A stretch of DNA of 64,000 bases from UBA2970 sp965221075 (GTDB taxonomy: Bacteria; Verrucomicrobiota; Verrucomicrobiia; Limisphaerales; AAA164-E04). The DNA lies in assembly GCA_965221075.1 (NCBI GenBank), contig OZ244865.1, forward strand, positions 2,294,001-2,358,000. Direction: 5' to 3'. Positions within the stretch are counted from its first letter, which is position 1; each line of letters starts with the position of its first letter. This document shows positions 19,956 through 28,038 of this stretch, in pieces. Below the pieces are notes generated by a model that searched no databases, was not told the origin of the DNA, and worked only from the letters and a program-made list of their open reading frames with translations. The position numbers and the translations under genes were made by a program.

Positions 19956-19976
19956 GGCAGCTCCCGTAGAGCTGCC
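19956..19976 (+). terminator. Candidate hairpin terminator after ROK kinase
   Basis: A perfect 8-bp stem GGCAGCTC/GAGCTGCC with a 5-base loop lies about 55 bases after the ROK stop codon. No continuous T tract follows (GTTAAGACTCCCTTTCC), so intrinsic termination may be weak. Confidence 0.45.
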
Positions 19977-20464
19977 GTTAAGACTCCCTTTCCGGTTGAG
20001 CGGCCGTTCCGGCCCTTGTTTCTCGCCCGCTTGGCGCTTTCCGGCAGGCTCGCCTGCCAGGTCCCGGGGGCGGCAGTCCAGGCCTCCTCGCCCGGCCTTC
20101 CCGGCAGCGTCCCCGGAACATCTGCATCGTCAGCGCAAGCAGCCGGACCCGGCTCCAGCAGGCTCCAGAACGAGCATTGGCGCCGCTTGTCCAGATGCAG
20201 CTTCGGTAGAGCATCGCCGGCCGAGGGGACATCGGGAAACGCCGCGGCTGCTGCTTCGAGAAGCCGCCAGGCTCCGCCATCACCATCTGCCCCAGATTCC
20301 ATCCCCGGAGATCTCCTCCAGGCCTCTCCCCGCAATCTCGGGAGCCGGCGCCTGCCCCTTGCCTGAACGCCCAATACCCGTCATGCTTGTTGCCTTGCGG
20401 ATCCGGGAACATCGCCGGCATGGCTGCAGGTTCCTCCCAGATCTCCGTCGATAGGAGCCGTCCC
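19977..20464 (+). other. Spacer upstream of the GHKL-nuclease gene
   Basis: No intact gene or family motif is visible on either strand in this stretch of about 490 bases. It separates the ROK kinase from the restriction-like locus and must contain that gene's promoter, which I could not place with confidence. A GATAGGAG ribosome binding site precedes the ATG at 20465. Confidence 0.4.
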
Positions 20465-22462
20465 ATGAAGGAGCCCCTGGAAATCAGGATCGACCTCAAT
20501 GTCCTCCAGCATCTGGGGATGAACCTCTACGGGTCGATGCCTCCCGTGCTCTCCGAGATCGTCGCCAACGCCTGGGATGCCGATGCCCGGGCCGTGGACG
20601 TGCGCCTCGACCGCGAGAACGGCCGCATCGCCATCCAGGACGATGGGCACGGGATGAACCGCCACGACGTTGCCAGCAGGTTCCTGGTGGTCGGCTATCC
20701 GCGCAGGGACGCCATCGGTCCCAGGACCCCTGGCATGGGCCGCCTCCCCATGGGCCGCAAGGGCATCGGCAAGCTGTCGTCCTTCTCCATCGCCGGGGTG
20801 GTGACCGTGCACACGGCGAAGGACGGAGAAAGGACCGCCTTCCGCATCGACGCGGAGGCGATCCGGGAGCACGCTAGACTGGAGCGGGACGAACCCTTCC
20901 GGCCCGAGGAGCTGCCGGCCGAGGACTGGCCCGAAAAGCTGGAACAGGGCACCCTGATCACCCTCTCGAAGCTCAAGCGCTCGATCAGGAACGTCACCCA
21001 GAAAAAGCTGCGCACGAGGCTGGCCCGCCGCTTCTCGGTGATCGGCCCGGAACACGGCTTCAGGGTCAGGGTGAACGGCCAGGAGATCCGGCCCGGCGAT
21101 CGTGGCTACTGCGCCAACATCGAGTACCTCTGGACCTACAACGGCCAGGCCGGCCTCTCTTCCGGCTTTCCCTCCCTCCCGGACGGGGGCCGCTCTCCGG
21201 AGCAACGCGAGGAGAAGATAGAGCTCGGCTCCAACGGAGGGCGCATGGCCGTCTCCGGGTGGATCGGCACCACCTCCAGGCTGGCGGATCTCAAGGACGA
21301 GAAGAACAGCAGCCTGAACCGCCTGGCGGTCTACATGAGAGGCAAGCTTGCCCACGAGGACATCCTCGAAGGATTCGGCGAAAAGCGCCTCTATGCCAAC
21401 TACCTCGTGGGAGAGATCCGCTGCGACGAGCTTGACCGCGACGACGAGGAGGACATCGCCACCAGCAACCGGCAGTCCCTAAAGGAGGACGACCCCCGCT
21501 TCGCTGCCCTCAAGGACTTCCTCCAGGGAGAACTGGGACATATCGCCGGACGCTGGTCGGAGTGGCGGCGGGAGGACGGAGGCAGAGCGATGGCCGGGGA
21601 AGTCCCCGGGGCGAGGGAATGGCTCGACGAATTCAAGGGGGACACCAGGAGGCAGGCTGAACGCTGGATCGGCCGCCTGAACACGCTGAATATCGAGTCG
21701 GACCGGACCCGAAGGGAACTCCTCAAGGCTTCCATCCTCGCTTTCGAGGTCTACCACAACAAGGAGCGGATCGCGTACCTCGAAACTCTGCCGGACGAGA
21801 ACGTCGGGCCCGTCCTCGAAGTGCTCGGGACGATCGACGATCTGCAGTCGATCTACTACGGGGAGATCGTGCGCATGAGGATACAGGTGATCCGAAAGCT
21901 GCAGGCGATCCTTCGTGACGACGAGAAGGAGGCGGTGATCCAGAAGCACCTCTTCGACAACCTCTGGCTGCTCGATCCTTCCTGGGAGAGGGCGCCCGGT
22001 TCCGAAGCATGCGAAAAGAGCATGGCCAACGCCCTGAAGGAGTCGAGCGGCAAGCTGACCAAGGAGGAGCGGAGGGGGCGCATCGACATAGGCTACAGGA
22101 AAGTCTCGGGACGGCACGTCATCATCGAGATGAAGCGTGCGTCCGTGTCGGTATCGATCTACGATCTCCTGGCCCAGGTGGAAAAGTACAGAGCTGCCGC
22201 CAGGAAGATCCTGGCTCGGAGCAGCGACCCCGAATGGCCTGTCGAGATCGTTTGCCTGCTCGGCAAGCCCCCCATGGACTGGCAACAGAACAGGTCCATG
22301 TACGAGAAGATGCTCGATGCCGGGAATGCGCGCATCCTGTTCTACGATCATCTGCTCGAGAACGCCCTCAAGGCATACCAGGACTACCTGGACAGGCAGG
22401 ATCGGATCGATCGGCTCCGGAAGATCTTCGACAGCATCGACAACCTGGGAGGAGGCGAGTAG
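20465..22462 (+). CDS. GHKL ATPase fused to a PD-(D/E)XK nuclease (probable restriction enzyme)
   Basis: This is a 665-residue protein. The N-terminal GHKL ATPase has all four motifs: the N box SEIVANAWDAD (about 30-40), DDGHG (59-63), GRKGIGK (97-103) and a GT-containing strand (162-163). A helical middle follows. The C-terminal domain has HLFDNLWLLDPSW and then a PD-(D/E)XK core: Asp 541, Glu 555-Met-Lys 557 in VIIEMKR, and a QVEKY (QxxxY) helix. The NLWLL segment plus ELKR-like core resembles DUF4263/Shedu-type nucleases. GHKL ATPases fused to or beside nucleases in restriction-modification loci are known (MORC-like families). The convergent cytosine methyltransferase supports a restriction role. 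ATP-gated cleavage is inference. The start is chosen on the ribosome binding site. Confidence 0.8.
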   Translation: MKEPLEIRIDLNVLQHLGMNLYGSMPPVLSEIVANAWDADARAVDVRLDRENGRIAIQDDGHGMNRHDVASRFLVVGYPRRDAIGPRTPGMGRLPMGRKGIGKLSSFSIAGVVTVHTAKDGERTAFRIDAEAIREHARLERDEPFRPEELPAEDWPEKLEQGTLITLSKLKRSIRNVTQKKLRTRLARRFSVIGPEHGFRVRVNGQEIRPGDRGYCANIEYLWTYNGQAGLSSGFPSLPDGGRSPEQREEKIELGSNGGRMAVSGWIGTTSRLADLKDEKNSSLNRLAVYMRGKLAHEDILEGFGEKRLYANYLVGEIRCDELDRDDEEDIATSNRQSLKEDDPRFAALKDFLQGELGHIAGRWSEWRREDGGRAMAGEVPGAREWLDEFKGDTRRQAERWIGRLNTLNIESDRTRRELLKASILAFEVYHNKERIAYLETLPDENVGPVLEVLGTIDDLQSIYYGEIVRMRIQVIRKLQAILRDDEKEAVIQKHLFDNLWLLDPSWERAPGSEACEKSMANALKESSGKLTKEERRGRIDIGYRKVSGRHVIIEMKRASVSVSIYDLLAQVEKYRAAARKILARSSDPEWPVEIVCLLGKPPMDWQQNRSMYEKMLDAGNARILFYDHLLENALKAYQDYLDRQDRIDRLRKIFDSIDNLGGGE

Positions 22463-22491
22463 AAGGCCCCCGGTGACGACCGGGCAGAAAG

Positions 22492-22513
22492 AAGGTCCGA
22501 GCGGCCTTTTTTT
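22492..22513 (+). terminator. Rho-independent terminator after the GHKL-nuclease gene
   Basis: The stem AAGG(T)CC/GGCCTT with a 4-base loop is followed directly by seven T residues, 30 bases after the stop codon. It is the best intrinsic terminator seen in the window. Confidence 0.75.
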
Positions 22514-22940
22514 GGGATCCCCGGGTGCGGACCACCTACAATGTGCGGTCCGGCGGAACAGCACGCGGCTTGTGCTTCCAAATCCGGAACACGGTCCAGT
22601 CGGTCGAGAGCTTCCGGGCAGAGGCAAGCGCCGAGACTCCGTGAGCTGCTGCCGTCGATCTTCTCCAGCAGCATCTTCCGCATCCCCACGGGGCCATGAG
22701 ACGTTCCGGGGCAACAGCGGCGCATGAAGCGGCCGCCGGCCAGGGAGCCATCGGGGGGGAAGGATGCGGGATCGTTCCTTGATCGGGTGATCAGCGGAAC
22801 ATGCAAGCAGCAGGAGAGTTCCATGGAATGCGTCTTCCGTGGCAGCTCCGTCCTGGCGCCGGCTCCCGATTCCGGACAGGCGCCTGTCCGGCCTGGAACA
22901 GGGAACGCACCCCGGTCTTCCGAAGAGGGCGGATCCCCGG
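22514..22940 (+). other. Spacer between convergent restriction and methylase genes
   Basis: These 427 bases have no recognisable gene. They contain an isolated TACAAT near 22,536 and the 20-base palindrome at 22872-22891 (listed separately). Short frames on both strands have no supporting start site. Confidence 0.4.
22872..22891. promoter_or_regulatory. Perfect 20-base palindrome between the two genes
   Basis: CCGGACAGGC is immediately followed by its exact reverse complement, GCCTGTCCGG. It lies 50 bases beyond the methyltransferase stop. It could be a hairpin ending that transcript (8-bp stem, GCGC loop, no T tract) or a dimeric protein-binding site. Confidence 0.5.
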
Positions 22941-24059
22941 TCAGCGGCTCGGGCGCTGGGGCCGCTTGGAGCCTCCGTGCACGTGGCGGACGATGGCCCG
23001 CCCGATCATCCTTCCCAGAGCGACAGGAACCGCGTTGCCGATCATTCGGCCGATCGCCGCCCTGCGGACAGGAGAGCCCGGTGTCCCGAACTGGTAGTCC
23101 CCGGGAAAACCCTGGAGGACGGCCCCCTCGCGCAGCGAGATGGCCCGGTGCTGCTCCGGATGGCCGAACCGGCCGTTGCCGTATCCGTAGAACTGCGTGG
23201 TGATGGTCGGCGACGGCTGGTCCCAGCGCATGCGGCCGTAGACTCCCGGGTAGGTCCTGCCGCTCTCCTTCCGGTGGCACTCGGCACGAAGGCTCTCGTC
23301 CCAGTCACGCCAGGTTCCGCCCGGCGCCGAGGCCCGGATGCGCCTCGAATTGAGCGGGGAGAGCCTGCAGGCCGAGTGCAGGGGATCGCCCGGACAGGCC
23401 TCCCCCGCTCCGATCGCAGGAAGCTCTCCGATGGCATTCCGGACCGTGCGGCGGAGGGATCCCGGAGTGCTGGGAGGCGGAAGCTCGAGCGGGCCCAGCC
23501 GGGAGGCCAGAAGCACCAGCCGGCGCCGTGCCTGGGGGACTCCGTAGTCGGCGCAGTCGATCAGCCGGTGGAATACGTGGTATCGCTCCCGTTCCAGGAC
23601 CTGCCGGAAAGACGCGAAGATTCCCATGCGTTCCAGGCGGGGGACGTTCTCCATGGTGATCAGGTCGGGCCGCGTCTCGCCGATCAGGCGGGCGAACTGC
23701 CCGAGCAGGCTCCACCGGGCGCCGGAAGAGGCGCGTCGGCCCTGGCTGTAGGTGGAGAACGGCTGGCAGGGAGCGCAGCCCGCAAGGAGGCTGAACCGCC
23801 CCCCGTCGAACTCCCGGGCCAGATCCCCTCCTCCGATGCTCTCGATCGGCGCACCAAGGAACCTTGCCCGGTTGTTCGCCCGGTAGGGATGCTCGCATGC
23901 CGGATCGTCGTCGATGCCGAGACGCATGCCGATGCCGGCTTCCTCCAGGCCCCGGGTGAGCCCTCCTGCGCCGCAGAACAGGTCCACGCCCCGGATCAGG
24001 GGATCCGGGGCGGAGACAGCCCTGCTTCCGTGCTTTGCGGGAGTTTGCGCCGAGGGCAT
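22941..24059 (-). CDS. DNA (cytosine-5) methyltransferase
   Basis: This 372-residue enzyme methylates C5 of cytosine in DNA using S-adenosylmethionine. Motif I is DLFCGAGGL (26-34), motif IV GCAPCQPFS has catalytic Cys 98, and motif VI is MENVP (Glu 137). Motif VIII is QARRRLVLLASR, motif IX is WDQPSPTITTQ and motif X is MIGNAVPVALG. The target-recognition stretch between VIII and IX is compact, about 80 residues. The order of motifs is complete and standard, so it should be active. It points toward the GHKL-nuclease gene and probably protects the genome against it. The recognition sequence cannot be deduced. The first ~20 residues are poorly conserved, so a later start is possible. Confidence 0.93.
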   Translation of the reverse strand: MPSAQTPAKHGSRAVSAPDPLIRGVDLFCGAGGLTRGLEEAGIGMRLGIDDDPACEHPYRANNRARFLGAPIESIGGGDLAREFDGGRFSLLAGCAPCQPFSTYSQGRRASSGARWSLLGQFARLIGETRPDLITMENVPRLERMGIFASFRQVLERERYHVFHRLIDCADYGVPQARRRLVLLASRLGPLELPPPSTPGSLRRTVRNAIGELPAIGAGEACPGDPLHSACRLSPLNSRRIRASAPGGTWRDWDESLRAECHRKESGRTYPGVYGRMRWDQPSPTITTQFYGYGNGRFGHPEQHRAISLREGAVLQGFPGDYQFGTPGSPVRRAAIGRMIGNAVPVALGRMIGRAIVRHVHGGSKRPQRPSR

Positions 24060-24346
24060 CGCTCCAGCTCCACTCTATCGGCGGGACTGCCAGCGGCAAC
24101 CGCAATGCGGCGCGAGGGCGCCGTGCGCTACGGGAAGCGCCGGATGCATTGCATCGCCGATCGGCACCGGCAGGCCGCTTTCCTGAAAGGGAGCGAGGAT
24201 CATTTCGGACAGGTCCGGAATTGCCGCTCCCGGCCCTCTCCAGGACGGCGGCTCGGGAGGAGCACGGCGAGGGCGGGGAGCTCCCGCATCTTGACGCACC
24301 TGCCGGCCAGCGACGCTCCGGGGCTCAGGGAAGGCGCTGACCTCTC
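24060..24346 (+). other. Spacer between methyltransferase and cutA
   Basis: These 287 bases hold no gene I can support. It should include the methyltransferase promoter on the minus strand, but no clear boxes were found. A GGAG ribosome binding site lies just ahead of the methyltransferase ATG. Confidence 0.4.
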
Positions 24347-24691
24347 CTACTTCGTCGAAAGCCCGCCTGTGCACTCGCTGCGTATCCAGTCCAGGTAGGC
24401 GGGGCTGCCATCGTCCACATGGAGGACCAGCACCTCGGGCGTCTCGTAGGGATGATCGTGGACCAGCGCCTCCCTCAGGGCGTCCAGGCAGCGCCCGGTG
24501 GTCTTGAAGGTGACCACCACCTCCTCGGCATGCTCCACCTTACCCTTCCAGCGGTAGATGGACCGGGCTGCGGGCTGCAGGGTGGCGCATGCCGCGAACC
24601 TGCGGTCGATCATCTCCCGGGCCAGGAATTCCGCCTTCTCCAAAGCCGGAGCGGTGGTCTTGACCAGAAGGATCGGCTCCTCGTCTTTCAT
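24347..24691 (-). CDS. cutA: Divalent cation tolerance protein CutA
   Basis: This 114-residue CutA1-family protein forms a small trimer linked to divalent cation tolerance. The core has RRFAACATLQPAARSIYRWKGK and HPYETPEVLVL, both family hallmarks. The ATG at 24691 gives MKDEEPILLVKTTAP and a normal CutA length. The frame extends upstream but that part is unlike CutA. It is a single gene on the minus strand, divergent from aspS. Confidence 0.93.
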   Translation of the reverse strand: MKDEEPILLVKTTAPALEKAEFLAREMIDRRFAACATLQPAARSIYRWKGKVEHAEEVVVTFKTTGRCLDALREALVHDHPYETPEVLVLHVDDGSPAYLDWIRSECTGGLSTK

Positions 24692-24829
24692 GGCCGGGAT
24701 GCTCCCCAAGATTCCTGGACAGGTCAATCGGCGAGGCGCCTCGCATGCCGGTCGGCGCGCCAGGAACATCCCATGCCCAGGCCGCCTCTCTCGCTGCCAC
24801 GGGAGGGCCCGCTTCCCCTCAGTTTTGCT

Positions 24830-24858
24830 TTGATACGGGCATGGATACCTCCCACAAT
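24830..24858 (+). promoter_or_regulatory. Predicted sigma-70-type promoter of aspS
   Basis: TTGATA (24830-24835), a 17-base spacer and CACAAT (24853-24858) form a good promoter. Transcription would start near 24865, which leaves the ATG at 24892 as the first usable start and argues against the in-frame ATG at 24841. Confidence 0.6.
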
Positions 24859-24891
24859 CCCCGCCCCTTCGCGCGGCCAGGAGCCCCGCCC

Positions 24892-26718
24892 ATGAAACGC
24901 ACCCACCACTGCAACCAGCTCCGGCTGGAACACGTCGGAGAAACCGCCACCCTGTGCGGATGGGTCCACTCCCGGCGGGACCTGGGAGGGGTCCTCTTCG
25001 TCGATGTGCGGGATCGGGAGGGACGCACCCAGACGGTCTTCGATCCGGCCCGGGTGGACCGCGAGATCTTCGATCGGGCGTCCTCGCTGCACAGCGAGAG
25101 CGTGGTCGCCCTGCGGGGCAGGATCCGGAGGCGGCCCGAGGGCACGCTCAATCCCAGGATCGCCACCGGCGAGGTGGAGCTGGTGGTGGAGCAGATGGAG
25201 GTGGTCAACGACTCCGAGGTCCTTCCCTTCCCCATCGACAACCCCGAGGAGGCCGCCAAGGTCCACGAGGAGCTCCGTCTGCGCTACCGCTACCTGGATC
25301 TCCGCCGCCCGGAGATCCAGCGAAACCTGCGGCTGCGCAGCAAGGCCGCCACCGCCGTCCGGACCTACCTGGACGGGGAGGGCTTCTGCGAGGTTGAGAC
25401 CCCGATCCTGTTCAAGTCCACCCCCGAGGGGGCCAGGGAGTTCCTGGTGCCGAGCCGCGTCCACCCGGGGGAGTACTACGCCCTTCCCCAGTCCCCCCAG
25501 CAGTTCAAGCAGATCCTGATGGTGGCGGGAATGGACCGGTACTTCCAGCTGGCCCGCTGCTTCCGGGACGAGGATCTCCGGGCCGACCGCCAGCCGGAAT
25601 TCACCCAGATCGACATCGAGATGTCGTTCGTCGGCCGGGAGGAGGTCTACCGGCTGGTCGAGGGCCTGATGGAGGCCGTCTGGCTCCAGGCGGCAGGGAT
25701 CCGGCTGAAGACTCCCTTCGCCCGCATGACCTACCGGGAGTCCATGGACCGCTATGGCACCGACAAGCCCGACACCCGCTACGGACTGGAACTGGCCGAT
25801 CTGACCGGCGTCTTCGGCGAGAGCGGCTTCAAGGTCTTCTCCCAGGCGGTCGCCAGGGGAGGCGTGGTCAAGGCGCTCAACGCCAAGGGCTGCGCCGACG
25901 CCACCCAGGGGCAGATGGAGACCCTGGCCCAGCTGGCCGCCGACGCCGGGGCCAAGGGCCTGGCCTGGATCAAGTGCGAGGGAGGGGAATGGAAGTCGCC
26001 CATCGTCAAGTTCTTCGGCCCCGGGGAACGTGAGGCCCTGCAGCAGAGGCTTTCGGTCCAGGAAGGGGACCTGATCCTGTTCGCCGCCGACCAGTGGCTT
26101 TCCGCCTGCGAGATCCTGGGGCGCCTGAGGCTGCAGTGCGCCAGCCTCCAGCGGGAGCGCAAGCTCCTGGAGCCGGAGGAGGGGCGGTTCGACTTCCTCT
26201 GGATCACCGACTTCCCCCTGCTGAGCTTCGACCGGGAGCAGAACCGCTGGTACTCCAGCCACCACCCCTTCACCGCCCCCGTCGAGGAGGACGTCCCCAT
26301 GCTCGAGTCCAGTCCCCGCGAGGTCAGGGGCCAGCACTACGACCTGGTGGTCAACGGCGTGGAGCTGGGAGGCGGCTCTATCCGGATCCACCGCCCCGAT
26401 CTCCAGCGCGCCATCTTCGAGAAGGTCCTGGGCCTCTCGGAGCATGTGGTCCAGGAACGGTTCGGCTACCTGCTCGACGCCTTCCGCTACGGAGCCCCGC
26501 CCCATGGAGGCATCGCCCTCGGATTCGACCGGATGGCGGCCCTGCTGGCGGGCGTGGAAAGCATACGAGAGGTGATCGCCTTTCCCAAGACCGCCAAGGC
26601 CGCCGACCTTCTCAGCGGCTCGCCCTCCGCGGTGGAGCCGAGGCAGCTGCGGGACCTGCACATCCAGGAGGCACGGCCCCGCCCCAGGCGAGCGGCAGCC
26701 GGCCGGGAGAGCGGATAG
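24892..26718 (+). CDS. aspS: Aspartyl-tRNA synthetase
   Basis: This 608-residue class II synthetase charges tRNA with aspartate. The N-terminal OB fold begins MKRTHHCNQLRLEHVGETATLCGWVHSRRD in two conserved blocks. Motif 2 is in ARCFRDEDLRADRQPEFTQID. A bacterial GAD insertion follows, and motif 3 is in GIALGFDRMAALLAG. The start at 24892 has AGGAG upstream and lies just behind the predicted promoter. Whether it is discriminating or also acts on tRNA-Asn cannot be decided here, as no gatCAB genes are in the window. Confidence 0.97.
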   Translation: MKRTHHCNQLRLEHVGETATLCGWVHSRRDLGGVLFVDVRDREGRTQTVFDPARVDREIFDRASSLHSESVVALRGRIRRRPEGTLNPRIATGEVELVVEQMEVVNDSEVLPFPIDNPEEAAKVHEELRLRYRYLDLRRPEIQRNLRLRSKAATAVRTYLDGEGFCEVETPILFKSTPEGAREFLVPSRVHPGEYYALPQSPQQFKQILMVAGMDRYFQLARCFRDEDLRADRQPEFTQIDIEMSFVGREEVYRLVEGLMEAVWLQAAGIRLKTPFARMTYRESMDRYGTDKPDTRYGLELADLTGVFGESGFKVFSQAVARGGVVKALNAKGCADATQGQMETLAQLAADAGAKGLAWIKCEGGEWKSPIVKFFGPGEREALQQRLSVQEGDLILFAADQWLSACEILGRLRLQCASLQRERKLLEPEEGRFDFLWITDFPLLSFDREQNRWYSSHHPFTAPVEEDVPMLESSPREVRGQHYDLVVNGVELGGGSIRIHRPDLQRAIFEKVLGLSEHVVQERFGYLLDAFRYGAPPHGGIALGFDRMAALLAGVESIREVIAFPKTAKAADLLSGSPSAVEPRQLRDLHIQEARPRPRRAAAGRESG

Positions 26719-26797
26719 CCGAGGAGTCCGCCGGGATGGCCCCCCTGGGCGCCGCCGGACGGCATCCGATCCTGCCCGGCACGGGCAGCGCCCCCGC

Positions 26798-26826
26798 TTG
26801 ACAGCGCGGGGCAGATCTGGGTCAAT
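26798..26826 (+). promoter_or_regulatory. Predicted promoter of the peroxiredoxin gene
   Basis: A consensus TTGACA (26798-26803), a 17-base spacer and GTCAAT (26821-26826) stand 66 bases before the ATG at 26893. The -10 box is weak apart from its CAAT end, which is shared with the rplU and aspS promoters. Confidence 0.5.
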
Positions 26827-26892
26827 GGGATTCCGCCCCCCTCCGCCAGGGCCCCCCGCCCTGCCGGGACTGGACCTCAAGCATCGGCAGAC

Positions 26893-27528
26893 ATGGCGCT
26901 CAGACTGGGAGACACCGCACCGGACTTCACCGCAGAGACCACCGAGGGCCCCGTCAGCTTCCACCAGTGGCTGGGGGACAGCTGGGGAGCCCTCTTCTCC
27001 CATCCCGCCGACTACACCCCGGTGTGCACCACCGAACTGGGGGCGGTGGCGAAGATGGGGGAGGAGTTCCGCAGGCGCAACGTCAAGGTGATCGCCATCA
27101 GCGTGGATCCCCTGGATTCGCACCGGGGCTGGATCCAGGACATCAACCAGACCCAGCAGGCCACGGTCGACTACCCCATCATCGCCGATCCGGACCGGAA
27201 GGTGGCCTCGCTCTACGACATGATCCACCCCAACGCCGACGACCGGACCACGGTGCGCAGCGTGTTCATCGTCGGGCCCGACCGGAAGATCAAGCTCACC
27301 CTCACCTACCCCGCCTCCACCGGGCGCAACTTCGACGAGATCCTCCGGGTGATCGACTCCCTGCAGCTGACCGCCCGCCACAAGGTGGCCACCCCGGTGA
27401 ACTGGAAGAGCGGCGAGGACTGCATCATCGTTCCGGCCATCAAGGACGAGGAGATCCCGGCGCTCTTCCCCAAGGGCCACCGGGAGATCAGGCCCTACCT
27501 CCGCTACACGCCCCAGCCCGACCGATGA
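26893..27528 (+). CDS. Peroxiredoxin, 1-Cys (Prx6) type
   Basis: This 211-residue peroxiredoxin reduces hydroperoxides. The peroxidatic Cys is in HPADYTPVCTTELG (about Cys 45), in the Prx6-type context HP.D.TPVCTTE. The length and the C-terminal IVPAIKDEEIPALFPKGH arm fit the 1-Cys subgroup, and no resolving Cys is present. The supporting Arg is in TTVRSVFIVG. Its TGA overlaps the ATG of the following acetyltransferase gene. It has its own predicted promoter. Confidence 0.93.
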   Translation: MALRLGDTAPDFTAETTEGPVSFHQWLGDSWGALFSHPADYTPVCTTELGAVAKMGEEFRRRNVKVIAISVDPLDSHRGWIQDINQTQQATVDYPIIADPDRKVASLYDMIHPNADDRTTVRSVFIVGPDRKIKLTLTYPASTGRNFDEILRVIDSLQLTARHKVATPVNWKSGEDCIIVPAIKDEEIPALFPKGHREIRPYLRYTPQPDR

Positions 27529-28028
27529 GCCGGGCGGAGTCCGCGGCCGTCCGCCCGGCGCTCCCCGAAGACGTTCCCGCCCTGCTGGAGATGATCCTGC
27601 AGCTGGCGCGCTACGAGAAGCTGGAGCGGGAGGTGAGCGCCACCGGCGAGGGGGTGCGGCGGTCGCTCTTCGGCGATCCGCCCCGGGCCCACGCCCTGCT
27701 GGCGGAGGCGGAGGGGCGTATCGCCGGCATGGCGGTCTACTTCTTCAACTACTCCACCTTCCTCTCCCGCCACGGACTCTACCTGGAGGACCTGTTCGTC
27801 CGCCCGGAGCACCGCAGGAAGGGGCTGGGGACCCTTCTGCTCCGCCATCTGGCCCGGCTGGCGGTCGAGAAGGGCTGCGGGCGCTTCGAGTGGGCGGTCC
27901 TGGACTGGAACCTGCCGGCCATCGGCTTCTACCGGAGGATCGGGGCCGAGATCCTGGACTCGTGGCGGATCTGCCGCCTCGGCGGCCACGGCCTGAGGGC
28001 GCTTGCCAGCCTTCCCCTTCCGGAATAG
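27525..28028 (+). CDS. GNAT-family N-acetyltransferase
   Basis: This 167-residue GNAT enzyme transfers an acetyl group from acetyl-CoA to an amine. The CoA-binding motif A is in DLFVRPEHRRKGLGTLLLRHLA (R/Q-x-x-G-x-G/A type). The closing AVLDWNLPAIGFYRRIGAEIL is typical of the diamine/spermidine-type subfamily, but the substrate is not determinable. The ATG overlaps the peroxiredoxin stop codon, and the gene ends just before nfeD. Confidence 0.88.
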   Translation: MSRAESAAVRPALPEDVPALLEMILQLARYEKLEREVSATGEGVRRSLFGDPPRAHALLAEAEGRIAGMAVYFFNYSTFLSRHGLYLEDLFVRPEHRRKGLGTLLLRHLARLAVEKGCGRFEWAVLDWNLPAIGFYRRIGAEILDSWRICRLGGHGLRALASLPLPE

Positions 28029-28038
28029 GATGGGGCAG

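Noticed and set aside
22536..22751. Small ORF between the restriction-like and methylase genes as a control protein
   Set aside because: The frame has no helix-turn-helix pattern and no ribosome binding site, and its composition resembles non-coding shadow translation.
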